Source of the DNA: Gemmobacter fulvus
GTDB lineage: Bacteria > Pseudomonadota > Alphaproteobacteria > Rhodobacterales > Rhodobacteraceae
Assembly: GCF_018798885.1 (NCBI RefSeq)
Contig: NZ_CP076363.1
Span: 62,001-126,000 of the forward strand
Length of the DNA: 64,000 nucleotides
Reading direction: 5' to 3'
The notes under the pieces are model-generated. The model searched no databases. It was not told where the DNA came from and worked only from the letters and a program-made list of their open reading frames with translations. Positions 1-6,650 of the stretch are shown one piece after another. Made by a program: the position numbers and the translations under genes. Position 1 is the stretch's first letter. Every line of letters begins with the position of its first letter.

Positions 1-1032
1 ATCTTCCAGCAGCCCTTCGGCGAACTGGCTTTTGCCGGTGCCACTGTCGCCGCAGATCAGCAGCGGGCTGCCATGCGCCACCAGTTTGCGCGCGCGGTCG
101 ATCAGCAGTGCCATGTCCGGCCCCTGTGCGGCCAGACGGCGCAGCCCGGCCCCGAGGCCACGCGTGCCGCCACCTGCCGGGCGCTGTGCAGCACGTGGCG
201 ATTGGGGCAGACGCAGATGCAGCACCGGATCGGGATTGCGCGGCAAGGCTTCAAGATCCAGATCGAACAGCGCCTCAAGCCGCTGGCCGATCAGGGTTTC
301 AGGCGCGCGCGCCCCCATCAGATGCGCGGCAAAAGCCGTCACGCCGACAATGCGTTTGGCATCGTCCAGCGCCACCAGCGCATTGGGCCTCAGAGTGCCA
401 CCCCCCGCCGGATCGCTGATCCGCACCTTCAGATGCGGCGCATGGTGGCGGTGGAACAACCGGGCCTGAAGCCGGTCCGCCGCGAGCGACAGCGCGTGTT
501 GGGCAAAGACATAGTCAAAGGCATTGCGCCGGTCGGTTGTCACCAGCGTCAGCGCGCCGATCACACTGCTTTCGGCATCCAGACAGGGCACCGATGTGCA
601 GGCGAAAGGCCGGAAACAGCTGTGAAAATGGTCATCGCCGCGCACGGTGAAGGCCCCGCCTTCGCCCATCGCCATCGAAATGCCGTTGGTGCCTGCGATC
701 TTTTCATCCCAGCAACTGCCCATGGCGATGCCATAGGTTGCATAATCCGCCACTGTGCCGGTGCGGCTGCGCAGATCGACCAGCACCCGGTCGCGGTCCG
801 TCACCACAAGGCAGCTTCCCGCCCGCATCGCCAGATCGGCCAGATGGTCCAGATCCTGCACGCAGCCGCCGATCCGCTCGCGGAAGGCCTGCGACCGGGG
901 CGACAGTTCTGACATCTGCAAGCGCAGCACCGGGCGGCGGGTCGAGGGCAGCAGCCCATGCTGATGGCTGCACCGCTCCCACGAGTCGCGGATGGACTGG
1001 CTGTGCCGTTCGGCGTTCCTGATCCCGACCAA
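1..1032 (-). CDS. Sigma-54-dependent activator, AcoR-type (partial, runs off left edge)
   Basis: The visible part is 344 codons without a stop, reading leftward. The N-terminus carries SWERC and a GLLPSTRRPVLR-like stretch. Next comes a GAF-type sensor domain with GTNGISMAMGEGGAF and VRGDDHF, and then a Walker A motif, GDSGTGKS, at the very left edge. This order is that of AcoR-family bacterial enhancer-binding proteins; the rest of the AAA+ domain and the Fis-type HTH lie outside the window. The proposed start is TTG, because GGGGAGG lies 5-6 nt upstream and no in-frame ATG is nearby. The gene lies 110 bp downstream of rpoN on the same strand and about 5.6 kb from the sigma-54-type monooxygenase operon. 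It is therefore the likely activator of that operon, as in known mim/prm clusters (inference). Confidence 0.85.
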   Translation of the reverse strand, partial: MVGIRNAERHSQSIRDSWERCSHQHGLLPSTRRPVLRLQMSELSPRSQAFRERIGGCVQDLDHLADLAMRAGSCLVVTDRDRVLVDLRSRTGTVADYATYGIAMGSCWDEKIAGTNGISMAMGEGGAFTVRGDDHFHSCFRPFACTSVPCLDAESSVIGALTLVTTDRRNAFDYVFAQHALSLAADRLQARLFHRHHAPHLKVRISDPAGGGTLRPNALVALDDAKRIVGVTAFAAHLMGARAPETLIGQRLEALFDLDLEALPRNPDPVLHLRLPQSPRAAQRPAGGGTRGLGAGLRRLAAQGPDMALLIDRARKLVAHGSPLLICGDSGTGKSQFAEGLLED

Positions 1033-1142
1033 CTGCGCCTCCCCGCGCTTGAATCGAAAGGGCGCTATACGCTCTTTGCCCGAGCTTACAGCATTGTGAC
1101 GGCGCGCGGCACAGGACGATGGTCGCAGCTCCGGCCTTTCAG

Positions 1143-2429
1143 CTAGGCCTCGGCCGTGGCCGCGCGCGGGCGGCGGCGCGACAGCATCGGCGGGATGCCC
1201 AGCTCGTGTCGGAACTTCGCCACCGTGCGCCGGGCCAGCGGTTTGCCCTCGCGCCACAGTGCCGTGGCCAGCGCCGCATCGCTGAGCGGGGCCGCCGGAT
1301 TTTCGCCCGCGATGATCTGGCGCAGACGGTGGCGGATGGCGGCAGACGAGGGCGCCAGATCCAGATGACGGGCGGCCAGCGGGGCGGCATCGAAAAAGCT
1401 GCACAGGCTGCGCATCCCATGCGGGGTTGCCACCAGCAGATGCCGCGATACCCGGCTGATGGTGCTGTCATGCAGCGACAAGGCTGCCGCCACTTCGGCC
1501 TGCCGCAGCGCAATCAGGCTGCCCGGACCCTGATCCAGAAACCCCTGCTGCCGCCGCAAAACTTCGGTTGCAACGGCCAGCACGGTGCGGTTGCGCCGCT
1601 CCAGCACATTGGCCAGCCATTCCGCCTCGGCGCGGGCGGCGCGCAGCTTTGCATCCGGTGCCGGGCTGCGCGGCGGCAACAGGATGGCGGGCAAGGTGCT
1701 GCGGTTCAGATCGACGCGCCAGCCCTCTGGCGCTTGCGTCACGATCAGATCCGGCTCGCGCAGCGGCGGGGCATCATTGCCGAACGCTGCCCCCGGTTTG
1801 GGGTTCATCCGGCGGATCTGGCCAAGGCAAAGCTGCACCTCTTCGGGGCGCAGCCCGGCGGCCTCGGCCACCGCCCGCAAGCCGCCCGTCGCCAACAGCG
1901 GCAGACGCGCCAGAACCGCCAGCATTGCGGGCGAAAGCTGCCCCCGGTCTTCGGCCTGCAAGGCCAGACATTCGCGCAGATCGCGGGCAAAGAGGCCGGC
2001 CGGCTCCACCTGTTGCAACCGCGCCAGCAGCGCGCGTGCCTCGGGCAGGCTGCGCCCCGCGGCCGTGGCGATCTCAGGCAGCGGACGGTCAAGCCAGCCA
2101 TTCGCATCCAGCGCTTCGATGAAAGCCATCGCCAGGGTCAGGCTGGCGGAATCGGAAATCATCAGCCGGATCTGGCGCAGCACATGATCCTGAAGGCCGG
2201 GGGCCGATTGCGGCTGTTCGGCCTCCGCGCCGCCCGGCTCTGTCATCACCGACGGCCCGCCGCGCAGCCGCAACATCGGGTTGACCTCGGCCCGGCGTTG
2301 CAGATGCACCATCAGGCCATCATTGGTCAGGTGCAACAACGCGATGGCCTGCAACTGCCGGGCCGACAGATGCTGGCGCAGCCCCTGAGTCTGCCGGGCG
2401 GCAAGGCTGTGGCGCGGGGATTGGGTCAT
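1143..2429 (-). CDS. rpoN: RNA polymerase sigma-54 factor (accessory-type RpoN)
   Basis: The 428-aa protein binds core RNA polymerase and recognises -24/-12 promoters, which then depend on an enhancer-binding activator. Region I is visible as LSARQLQAIALLHLTNDGL. The C-terminal RpoN box, ARRTVAKFRHELGI at about residues 399-412, recognises the -24 element. It is shorter than typical 470-500-aa RpoN proteins, mainly through a short region between domain I and the core-binding domain, which suggests an accessory paralogue rather than the housekeeping copy. It is transcribed toward the AcoR-type activator and lies near the mim operon, whose promoter has the matching architecture. A second RpoN elsewhere in the genome is expected but cannot be seen here. 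Confidence 0.9.
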   Translation of the reverse strand: MTQSPRHSLAARQTQGLRQHLSARQLQAIALLHLTNDGLMVHLQRRAEVNPMLRLRGGPSVMTEPGGAEAEQPQSAPGLQDHVLRQIRLMISDSASLTLAMAFIEALDANGWLDRPLPEIATAAGRSLPEARALLARLQQVEPAGLFARDLRECLALQAEDRGQLSPAMLAVLARLPLLATGGLRAVAEAAGLRPEEVQLCLGQIRRMNPKPGAAFGNDAPPLREPDLIVTQAPEGWRVDLNRSTLPAILLPPRSPAPDAKLRAARAEAEWLANVLERRNRTVLAVATEVLRRQQGFLDQGPGSLIALRQAEVAAALSLHDSTISRVSRHLLVATPHGMRSLCSFFDAAPLAARHLDLAPSSAAIRHRLRQIIAGENPAAPLSDAALATALWREGKPLARRTVAKFRHELGIPPMLSRRRPRAATAEA

Positions 2430-2515
2430 GCCGGTCCGCCCCCGGTGTCACAAAGCCATTGCACTGAGGACGCGGCTCGAGTCTGATCCGGGCAGTGCAG
2501 CGAAAGGATCCTGCG

Positions 2516-3481
2516 ATGCGCAGCGGCACCAGCCCGGACACCCATTACCGCGCCCTCAGCCCCCGGCTTGCCGCCAAGCTGCGGCTGGTCTGGTCGGCGC
2601 GCGGGCATGATCTGGACCGGATCTGGGGCGATTGCATGGCCACGGTGCCGGGTATCACCCCGCTGCCGGATCCCCGCCCGGCAGAGCGGACGGCCAGCCC
2701 CGGCACGCCATCGCCCGACACGGCGGCGCATGACCAGCTGTGTCTGTTCGATCAGACCCTGATCTGGGCCATGGCGCTGCGCACGGCGGCCCGGGTCGGG
2801 GCGGGGCTGGACGGGCTGGCGCTGATCCCCGCACAGGTCGCGGCGCTGGAGGCGCTGACTTCGCGGCTGGTCGATACGCTGTCGGGGCTGCGGATGCTGG
2901 TGCTGGCCGGGCTGCCCATCCCGGCGCTGCAACTGGCGCGCTCGGTATCGGAGGATGTCGATATGGTGCTGGCGCTGTTGCTGCGGCGCAAACTGGCGCA
3001 GCAGTTCATTGCCTGCACCTGCGCCGAAGAGGCCAACAGCTTTTGGCGGCGGCATATCGCGGGTGGGCGGGCGTTCCGTCTGGTGGCGGAAAAGCTTTAT
3101 GAGGTCGGGCTCGACCATTCGGATCAGAGCGATTACGGGCGCTGGCGGCGCGGCGTGCTGACGCTGCTGGGCAGTGCGGTGCACAGCTCGGCGCTTGGCT
3201 TGCGGGCCGGGGATGCCGCAGCCCCCTGGCCGCAGAACGCCGCGCTGCGCGATTGCCTCGCCTTCGTCACCCATCGGATGCAGGAATTCTGTGCCTGGTC
3301 GCATGTGCTGGATACCGGATTGCAGGGGGATCTGGCGCGCATCCGCCTTGCCCGCGCGGCGGGGATGCCGCCACGCGAGGCGCGGTTGCTCGGCTTCGCC
3401 GATGGCGGGGCCGAGATCCTGCTGGATCAGATGCGCTGGATGCTGGCAGAGCCGGACCTGCCCGAAGACGCCCGGCGCTAG
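2516..3481 (+). CDS. Uncharacterised 321-aa helical protein
   Basis: I do not recognise this protein. It is predicted to be mostly alpha-helical and rich in Leu, Ala and Arg, with no signal peptide or obvious membrane span. The middle (about residues 110-230) has the pattern LARSVSEDVDMVLALLLRR followed by ANSFWRRHIAGGRAF, loosely like the helical DUF5677-type proteins (weak resemblance only). I start it at ATG 2516 because AAAGGA lies 7-8 nt upstream; an upstream in-frame GTG at 2495 has no such site. It is divergent from rpoN (about 90 bp apart) and convergent with the next small gene. Codon use is like that of its neighbours, so it is probably a real gene. Confidence 0.65.
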   Translation: MRSGTSPDTHYRALSPRLAAKLRLVWSARGHDLDRIWGDCMATVPGITPLPDPRPAERTASPGTPSPDTAAHDQLCLFDQTLIWAMALRTAARVGAGLDGLALIPAQVAALEALTSRLVDTLSGLRMLVLAGLPIPALQLARSVSEDVDMVLALLLRRKLAQQFIACTCAEEANSFWRRHIAGGRAFRLVAEKLYEVGLDHSDQSDYGRWRRGVLTLLGSAVHSSALGLRAGDAAAPWPQNAALRDCLAFVTHRMQEFCAWSHVLDTGLQGDLARIRLARAAGMPPREARLLGFADGGAEILLDQMRWMLAEPDLPEDARR

Positions 3482-3487
3482 CCCCGC

Positions 3488-3670
3488 CTAGTGCGGCGGT
3501 TTGGCGGCGCTGATCTTGTTGTCGGCAATCCAGCGCGCGGCAAGAACCAGCGTGCCCATGGCAAAATCCTTGCCATGCGCGCCGATCATTTCCTGCGACA
3601 CTTCGGCAATCCGGGTGAAAAACGCATCCTTGCTGCGGTCTTCGGCGGTCAGGTCTGTGGTCTGGGTCAT
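3488..3670 (-). CDS. Small hypothetical protein, 60 aa
   Basis: A 60-residue protein starting MTQTTDLTAEDRSKDAFF and containing SQEMIGAHGKDFAMGTLVL. It has no cysteine, no membrane span and no recognisable domain, and is probably a small helical protein. The open frame extends further upstream, but the internal ATG at 3670 follows directly after the WD40-like gene (23 nt gap). It is probably the last gene of a leftward operon with the two genes to its right. I cannot assign a function. Confidence 0.55.
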   Translation of the reverse strand: MTQTTDLTAEDRSKDAFFTRIAEVSQEMIGAHGKDFAMGTLVLAARWIADNKISAAKPPH

Positions 3671-3693
3671 GGCTTTATCTCCGAAAAGTGGGG

Positions 3694-4824
3694 TCATTTG
3701 AACAGATGCGGGGGGAAGGTGACGATTGCGGCGTCGCCCGCCGCCGTGCCAAGCGCAAGATGCGTGCCATTGGCCGACCAGCACAGGGCGGTGACGGGGC
3801 TGCCGCAGGCATGGCGCAGCAGCATTTCATCGGGCTGGCCGATCTGTGCCACGACCACCGCGCCATCCGCACTTCCGGCGGCAACCAGAGGGCGGTCGGG
3901 ATGGGCGGCAACCGTCTCGATCAGCACCAGACCGGGGCGGCCATTGCGCAGCGCACCGGTGGCATCGCTGGTGAAGGGCGCATCCTGCAACGACCAGCCC
4001 GCAATGCGGAACGCGCCCGAGGCGAAAACCGCGCCCGACGGCGCGCTGAAGCTGGTCGATCCGGGCGGGGCGCGAAAATTGCCGATCTGGGCAATGTGAT
4101 GGCTGTTGCGCTGCATCAGCCAGAGGCCACCGCTGCGGGTCGCCCCGCCCAGCCAGCCGCCATCCGTAGCAATCGCCATCGCGCCCTCGGCCTGCACCGG
4201 ATGCCGTTCGGGCGGGCTGCCTGGACGCCACAACAACAGGCCCTGTTCACTGGCAATTGCCAACTCGCCATCCGGCAGGAAGTGCAGCCCATCGGCACGG
4301 CAGCGGGCGGGCAGGGACTGGAACGGCACAAGATCCGTTTCATCATAGAGCGTGACGCCGGTTTCCTGCGCAATGGCAAAGCGCCCCTGCCCATCGGTGG
4401 CCAGCGCCGAGACCGGCTGTGTGCCTTTCAGCAGGCGCAACACCTGACCCCGCGGGGTCACGCGGAAGATCTGGCCAAACCGGCCTGCGACCAGAAAGCC
4501 ATGGCTGTTGGAGGCGACGATCCGGGCCGGGCCATCCTCCAGCGCCTCGGTCAGGGCCAGCGGCGGCAGTGCCTTGTCGCGTGGGCGGATGGTGGTGCGT
4601 CCGGTGTCCACCTCTTGCCGGATGCGCTTTTCGGGTGGCTCTGCATCGGCCAGGGCTGCCAGCGCGATCCGGCCATCGGCCAACGCAAAGGCCACTGTGG
4701 CCCCGGCGCGATCAAAACACAGCGATGTCACGGCCGCGCCCGGCGTCCAGCTGCGCGCCAGCAATTCAAACAGCGCGGGCTGGACCGAGGCGGCGTCGGG
4801 GCGGGGCAGGGTGGTCTGATCCAT
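3694..4824 (-). CDS. WD40-like beta-propeller protein
   Basis: The 376-aa protein is built of repeated blade-like segments, for example AAVTSLCFDRAGATVAFAL near the N-terminus and GSPVTALCWSANGTHLALG near the C-terminus. Both have the alternating hydrophobic, Gly/Ala-rich pattern of WD40/YVTN propellers. No signal peptide is evident, so it is probably cytoplasmic. Such propellers usually act as protein-binding scaffolds. The start is ATG 4824, with AAGGAG 9 nt upstream; an upstream in-frame TTG sits inside that site. It lies 14 nt after a coiled-coil-like small gene and 23 nt before another small gene, which suggests one transcription unit. The partner and process are unknown. Confidence 0.7.
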   Translation of the reverse strand: MDQTTLPRPDAASVQPALFELLARSWTPGAAVTSLCFDRAGATVAFALADGRIALAALADAEPPEKRIRQEVDTGRTTIRPRDKALPPLALTEALEDGPARIVASNSHGFLVAGRFGQIFRVTPRGQVLRLLKGTQPVSALATDGQGRFAIAQETGVTLYDETDLVPFQSLPARCRADGLHFLPDGELAIASEQGLLLWRPGSPPERHPVQAEGAMAIATDGGWLGGATRSGGLWLMQRNSHHIAQIGNFRAPPGSTSFSAPSGAVFASGAFRIAGWSLQDAPFTSDATGALRNGRPGLVLIETVAAHPDRPLVAAGSADGAVVVAQIGQPDEMLLRHACGSPVTALCWSANGTHLALGTAAGDAAIVTFPPHLFK

Positions 4825-4838
4825 GGGGGATGGCTCCT

Positions 4839-5120
4839 TCAAAGCAGGGTTTCAAGGTCGCGCGACACCGCGCCCAGTCGCTGTTCAAGCTCGGCAATGC
4901 GCAGGGCGCAGGCTTCGGCCAGGGCGGCCACGCGGGCCTCTTCCACCTCGGCTTCGGCCAGGGCGGCGCTGGGGCCGGATTCGGCCATCTGGCGGGCAAA
5001 GGCCGCGGCGGCGCAATGTTGCAGCAGGCGGTGATATTCGCCGGTCAGCGCCGACAGGGCCGCGGTGGTATCAAATTGTGCAGTCAGCAGGGCTTGCATT
5101 CCCGTGGTTCCTTTTGTCAT
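4839..5120 (-). CDS. Small hypothetical protein with coiled-coil potential, 93 aa
   Basis: A 93-aa protein starting MTKGTTGMQALLTAQFDTT. The second half is Ala/Glu/Leu-rich with heptad-like spacing (ALAEAEVEEARVAALAEA, then RIAELEQRLGAVSRDLETLL), consistent with a coiled coil. There is no domain I can name. It is the first gene of the probable leftward operon with the beta-propeller protein (14 nt gap) and the 60-aa protein. A scaffold-and-coil pairing is possible but unproven. Confidence 0.55.
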   Translation of the reverse strand: MTKGTTGMQALLTAQFDTTAALSALTGEYHRLLQHCAAAAFARQMAESGPSAALAEAEVEEARVAALAEACALRIAELEQRLGAVSRDLETLL

Positions 5121-5155
5121 GGTCCCTCCATTCCCCCGCCATACCGGAGCTTGCG

Positions 5156-5431
5156 ATGATGCCTTTCGCCTTTGATGCCCGCTTCCTTGCTGCGCTGGCG
5201 GCCCAGGCCGAAGCCGCACTCGGGGCCGATCATCCGATGGTCCGCGCCGCCGCCATGGCCGCCGAAAGCCCCGGCCCTCAGCAGGCCGCAGTCCTGCAAA
5301 GCGCGCTGGATGGCCTGTCGAACCCCATGCGCGACGCGGTGATGCAGGCCACCCACCGCCAGTTGCGCGAGGATCTGGGTGCGATCTGGGCGCAGCTGCC
5401 CGGAGCCGCACAATCCGGCGGGATGCACTAA
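5156..5431 (+). CDS. Small hypothetical protein, 91 aa
   Basis: This reads MMPFAFDARFLAALAAQAEA and ends GAAQSGGMH. It has helical, Ala-rich, natural-looking composition and no known motif. The ATG at 5156 has GGAG 6 nt upstream. It is divergent from the coiled-coil gene (35 nt) and convergent with the next gene (8 nt gap between the stops). The opposite strand here gives only unnatural Trp/Arg/Pro-rich frames, so I prefer this reading. Function unknown. Confidence 0.5.
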   Translation: MMPFAFDARFLAALAAQAEAALGADHPMVRAAAMAAESPGPQQAAVLQSALDGLSNPMRDAVMQATHRQLREDLGAIWAQLPGAAQSGGMH

Positions 5432-5439
5432 GCACCGCA

Positions 5440-5886
5440 TCACGGGCCACCCCGGATGGCGGCTTCGTCGGCCAGAAGCTGCGCCACAACGCGGGAGATT
5501 CCGGCGGAAAACCGCGCCTCGGCCATGTCGATATGGCTGGCCAGCGCATCCCAGATATCCACTCGCATCAGGGTTTCGGCATCGCCGGTGAGGGTTTCGA
5601 TCTCGCGCAGGTGAAATTGCCGCGCGAGAGAGACGCCGGTGAACACGAAGTCGCGCAGCTCAACCGCATGGCTGTCGATGAAAAAGGGCAGCAGCGGATG
5701 GCTCTCCACCGTGACACCCGCCCCAGCCAACGCCTGTTCCAGAAAGGCGCGAAAATGGCTGTGCAGCAGTTCCTGGCTTTGCCCCAGAAACTTCATGGTG
5801 AAGATGAGATCCAGCGGAGCACGCGCCACGACCTGCTCTGCGATCTGGCGGGACGGTGGCTGCGGCAGGGGGATCGGGTCTGGCAT
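5440..5886 (-). CDS. Hypothetical protein, 148 aa
   Basis: The proposed start is ATG 5886 (MPDPIPLPQPPSRQIAEQVV). The frame stays open to 6063, but that extension is Phe/Arg/Cys-rich, unlike a protein, and crosses the AT-rich regulatory DNA. The protein has several amphipathic helices (LRDFVFTGVSLARQFHLREI, RVDIWDALASHIDMAEARF). No signal peptide, metal motif or recognised domain is visible. It is transcribed away from the mim promoter region. Function unknown. Confidence 0.5.
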   Translation of the reverse strand: MPDPIPLPQPPSRQIAEQVVARAPLDLIFTMKFLGQSQELLHSHFRAFLEQALAGAGVTVESHPLLPFFIDSHAVELRDFVFTGVSLARQFHLREIETLTGDAETLMRVDIWDALASHIDMAEARFSAGISRVVAQLLADEAAIRGGP

Positions 5887-6014
5887 GGCTTCGGCCTTTG
5901 GCTGACAGGCCGGTGCAGCCCGGCGTTCCGGTATTCTACCATTCCCCGGACGCCCAAAGAAGCAGCTAAATCCTCGTAAGATGCTGAATTTTAATGTGAA
6001 ATTATAAAACCATC

Positions 6015-6060
6015 GCAACAGATGTAACGTTTTGCAACAGCCCGTCGTTACACCTGTTGC
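6015..6060. promoter_or_regulatory. Inverted repeat, candidate activator (enhancer) site 1
   Basis: GCAACAGATGTAACG (6015-6029) and CGTTACACCTGTTGC (6046-6060) form an inverted repeat with a single mismatch over 15 bp and a 16-bp spacer. A further GCAACAG lies between the arms. The repeat is about 300-350 bp upstream of the -24 element, a usual distance for enhancer-binding proteins. It probably binds the AcoR-type activator encoded at the left edge (inference). Confidence 0.55.
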
Positions 6061-6188
6061 CAAGGATTACATGCCGCGCTGCCGCGTGGATTTGTCGCAG
6101 CGCAGCATGATCCACCCGCCGCGAATCGTGCCGGAGCGGCGGCTTTGAGGCCACGTTACAGCCCGATGTTTCAACTTTGCCCTGTTTT

Positions 6189-6215
6189 GGAACAGCGCAT
6201 CGTTACAGGTGTAAC
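6189..6215. promoter_or_regulatory. Second candidate enhancer site
   Basis: GGAACAGCGCATCGTTACAG (from 6189) repeats the element GCAACAGCCCGTCGTTACAC at 6034 with few changes. Its right part, GTTACAGGTGTAAC (6202-6215), is a near-perfect palindrome. A looser third copy (CGTTACAGCCCGATGTTTC) starts near 6154. Several phased copies suggest cooperative binding of a multimeric activator. Confidence 0.5.
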
Positions 6216-6298
6216 CTTTCGTCACAGCAGCCCCCGCGCCGGGCGCGCCACAGGCTGAACCGCCCCACTGCGGCGGCTGAAAATTATTTACCGATATA

Positions 6299-6311
6299 AT
6301 TCAACGCCTTG
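6299..6311 (+). promoter_or_regulatory. Possible IHF site
   Basis: ATTCAACGCCTTG matches the IHF consensus WATCAANNNNTTR with one mismatch, in an AT-rich patch. It lies between the candidate enhancer sites and the -24/-12 promoter, where IHF bending is typical. The match alone is weak; the position makes it worth noting. Confidence 0.3.
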
Positions 6312-6361
6312 ATTTGTTTCTTGCACGAATGCCGCAAAAAACATCGCCCCCGCCGCGCCGT

Positions 6362-6377
6362 TGGCATGGCCCGTGCT
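6362..6377 (+). promoter_or_regulatory. Sigma-54 (-24/-12) promoter of the mim operon
   Basis: TGGCATGGCCCGTGCT fits TGGCAC-N5-TTGCW, with GG at 6363-6364 and GC at 6375-6376 separated by exactly 10 bp. Transcription would start near 6388, leaving a leader of about 260 nt before mimA. The nearby rpoN gene and enhancer-binding protein support this reading. Confidence 0.75.
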
Positions 6378-6446
6378 TGTATCCCCGGCAGAAGAGGCCG
6401 CGCTCCGATGCAGGGCGCCGCGCAAGAACGAAGGAGGGGAGGCGTT

Positions 6447-6650
6447 ATGAGAATGACCACCGGAGCAGGGATGCAGCACGCATGTCGGTTCGGGGCGGCT
6501 TTTGCATTCTCTGCCCCCATGAACCTTTGCCGTGACCCGAAGACCCGGCCCGCCCCTGCGGTCGCCGGACCATCCCCGGACGGGCGCGCCCCGTTCACCG
6601 GCACCGGGCAGCCGCCCGTGCCGTCCACCACAAGGAGGCTCATGGCATGA
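6447..6650 (+). CDS. Possible leader ORF overlapping the mimA start, 67 aa
   Basis: The frame starts MRMTTGAGMQHACRFGAAF and ends ...RRLMA-stop. An exceptionally strong ribosome-binding sequence, AAGGAGGGGAGG (6431-6442), sits 4 nt before its ATG. Its TGA overlaps the mimA ATG as ATGA (6647-6650), the classic arrangement for translational coupling. The peptide is Arg/Pro-rich without a recognisable domain, so it may act only as a leader. Alternatively the purine-rich stretch belongs to the untranslated leader and the frame is fortuitous. Confidence 0.35.
   Translation: MRMTTGAGMQHACRFGAAFAFSAPMNLCRDPKTRPAPAVAGPSPDGRAPFTGTGQPPVPSTTRRLMA

Larger units (their letters stand above)
5887..6446. 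promoter_or_regulatory. Long regulatory region upstream of the mim operon
   Basis: This stretch before the leader frame and mimA holds no convincing larger gene. It contains repeated CGTTACA/TGTAACG half-sites (6015-6225), a possible IHF site (6299-6311) and a -24/-12 sigma-54 promoter (6362-6377). That is the layout of an enhancer-dependent control region. The AT content rises locally around 5960-6010 and 6281-6330, in contrast to the surrounding GC-rich DNA. Confidence 0.7.

Noticed and set aside
5517-6063. N-terminal extension of the 148-aa hypothetical gene up to 6063
   Set aside because: The extra residues are rich in Phe, Cys and Arg and overlap the enhancer repeats; the ATG at 5886 gives a normal-looking protein.
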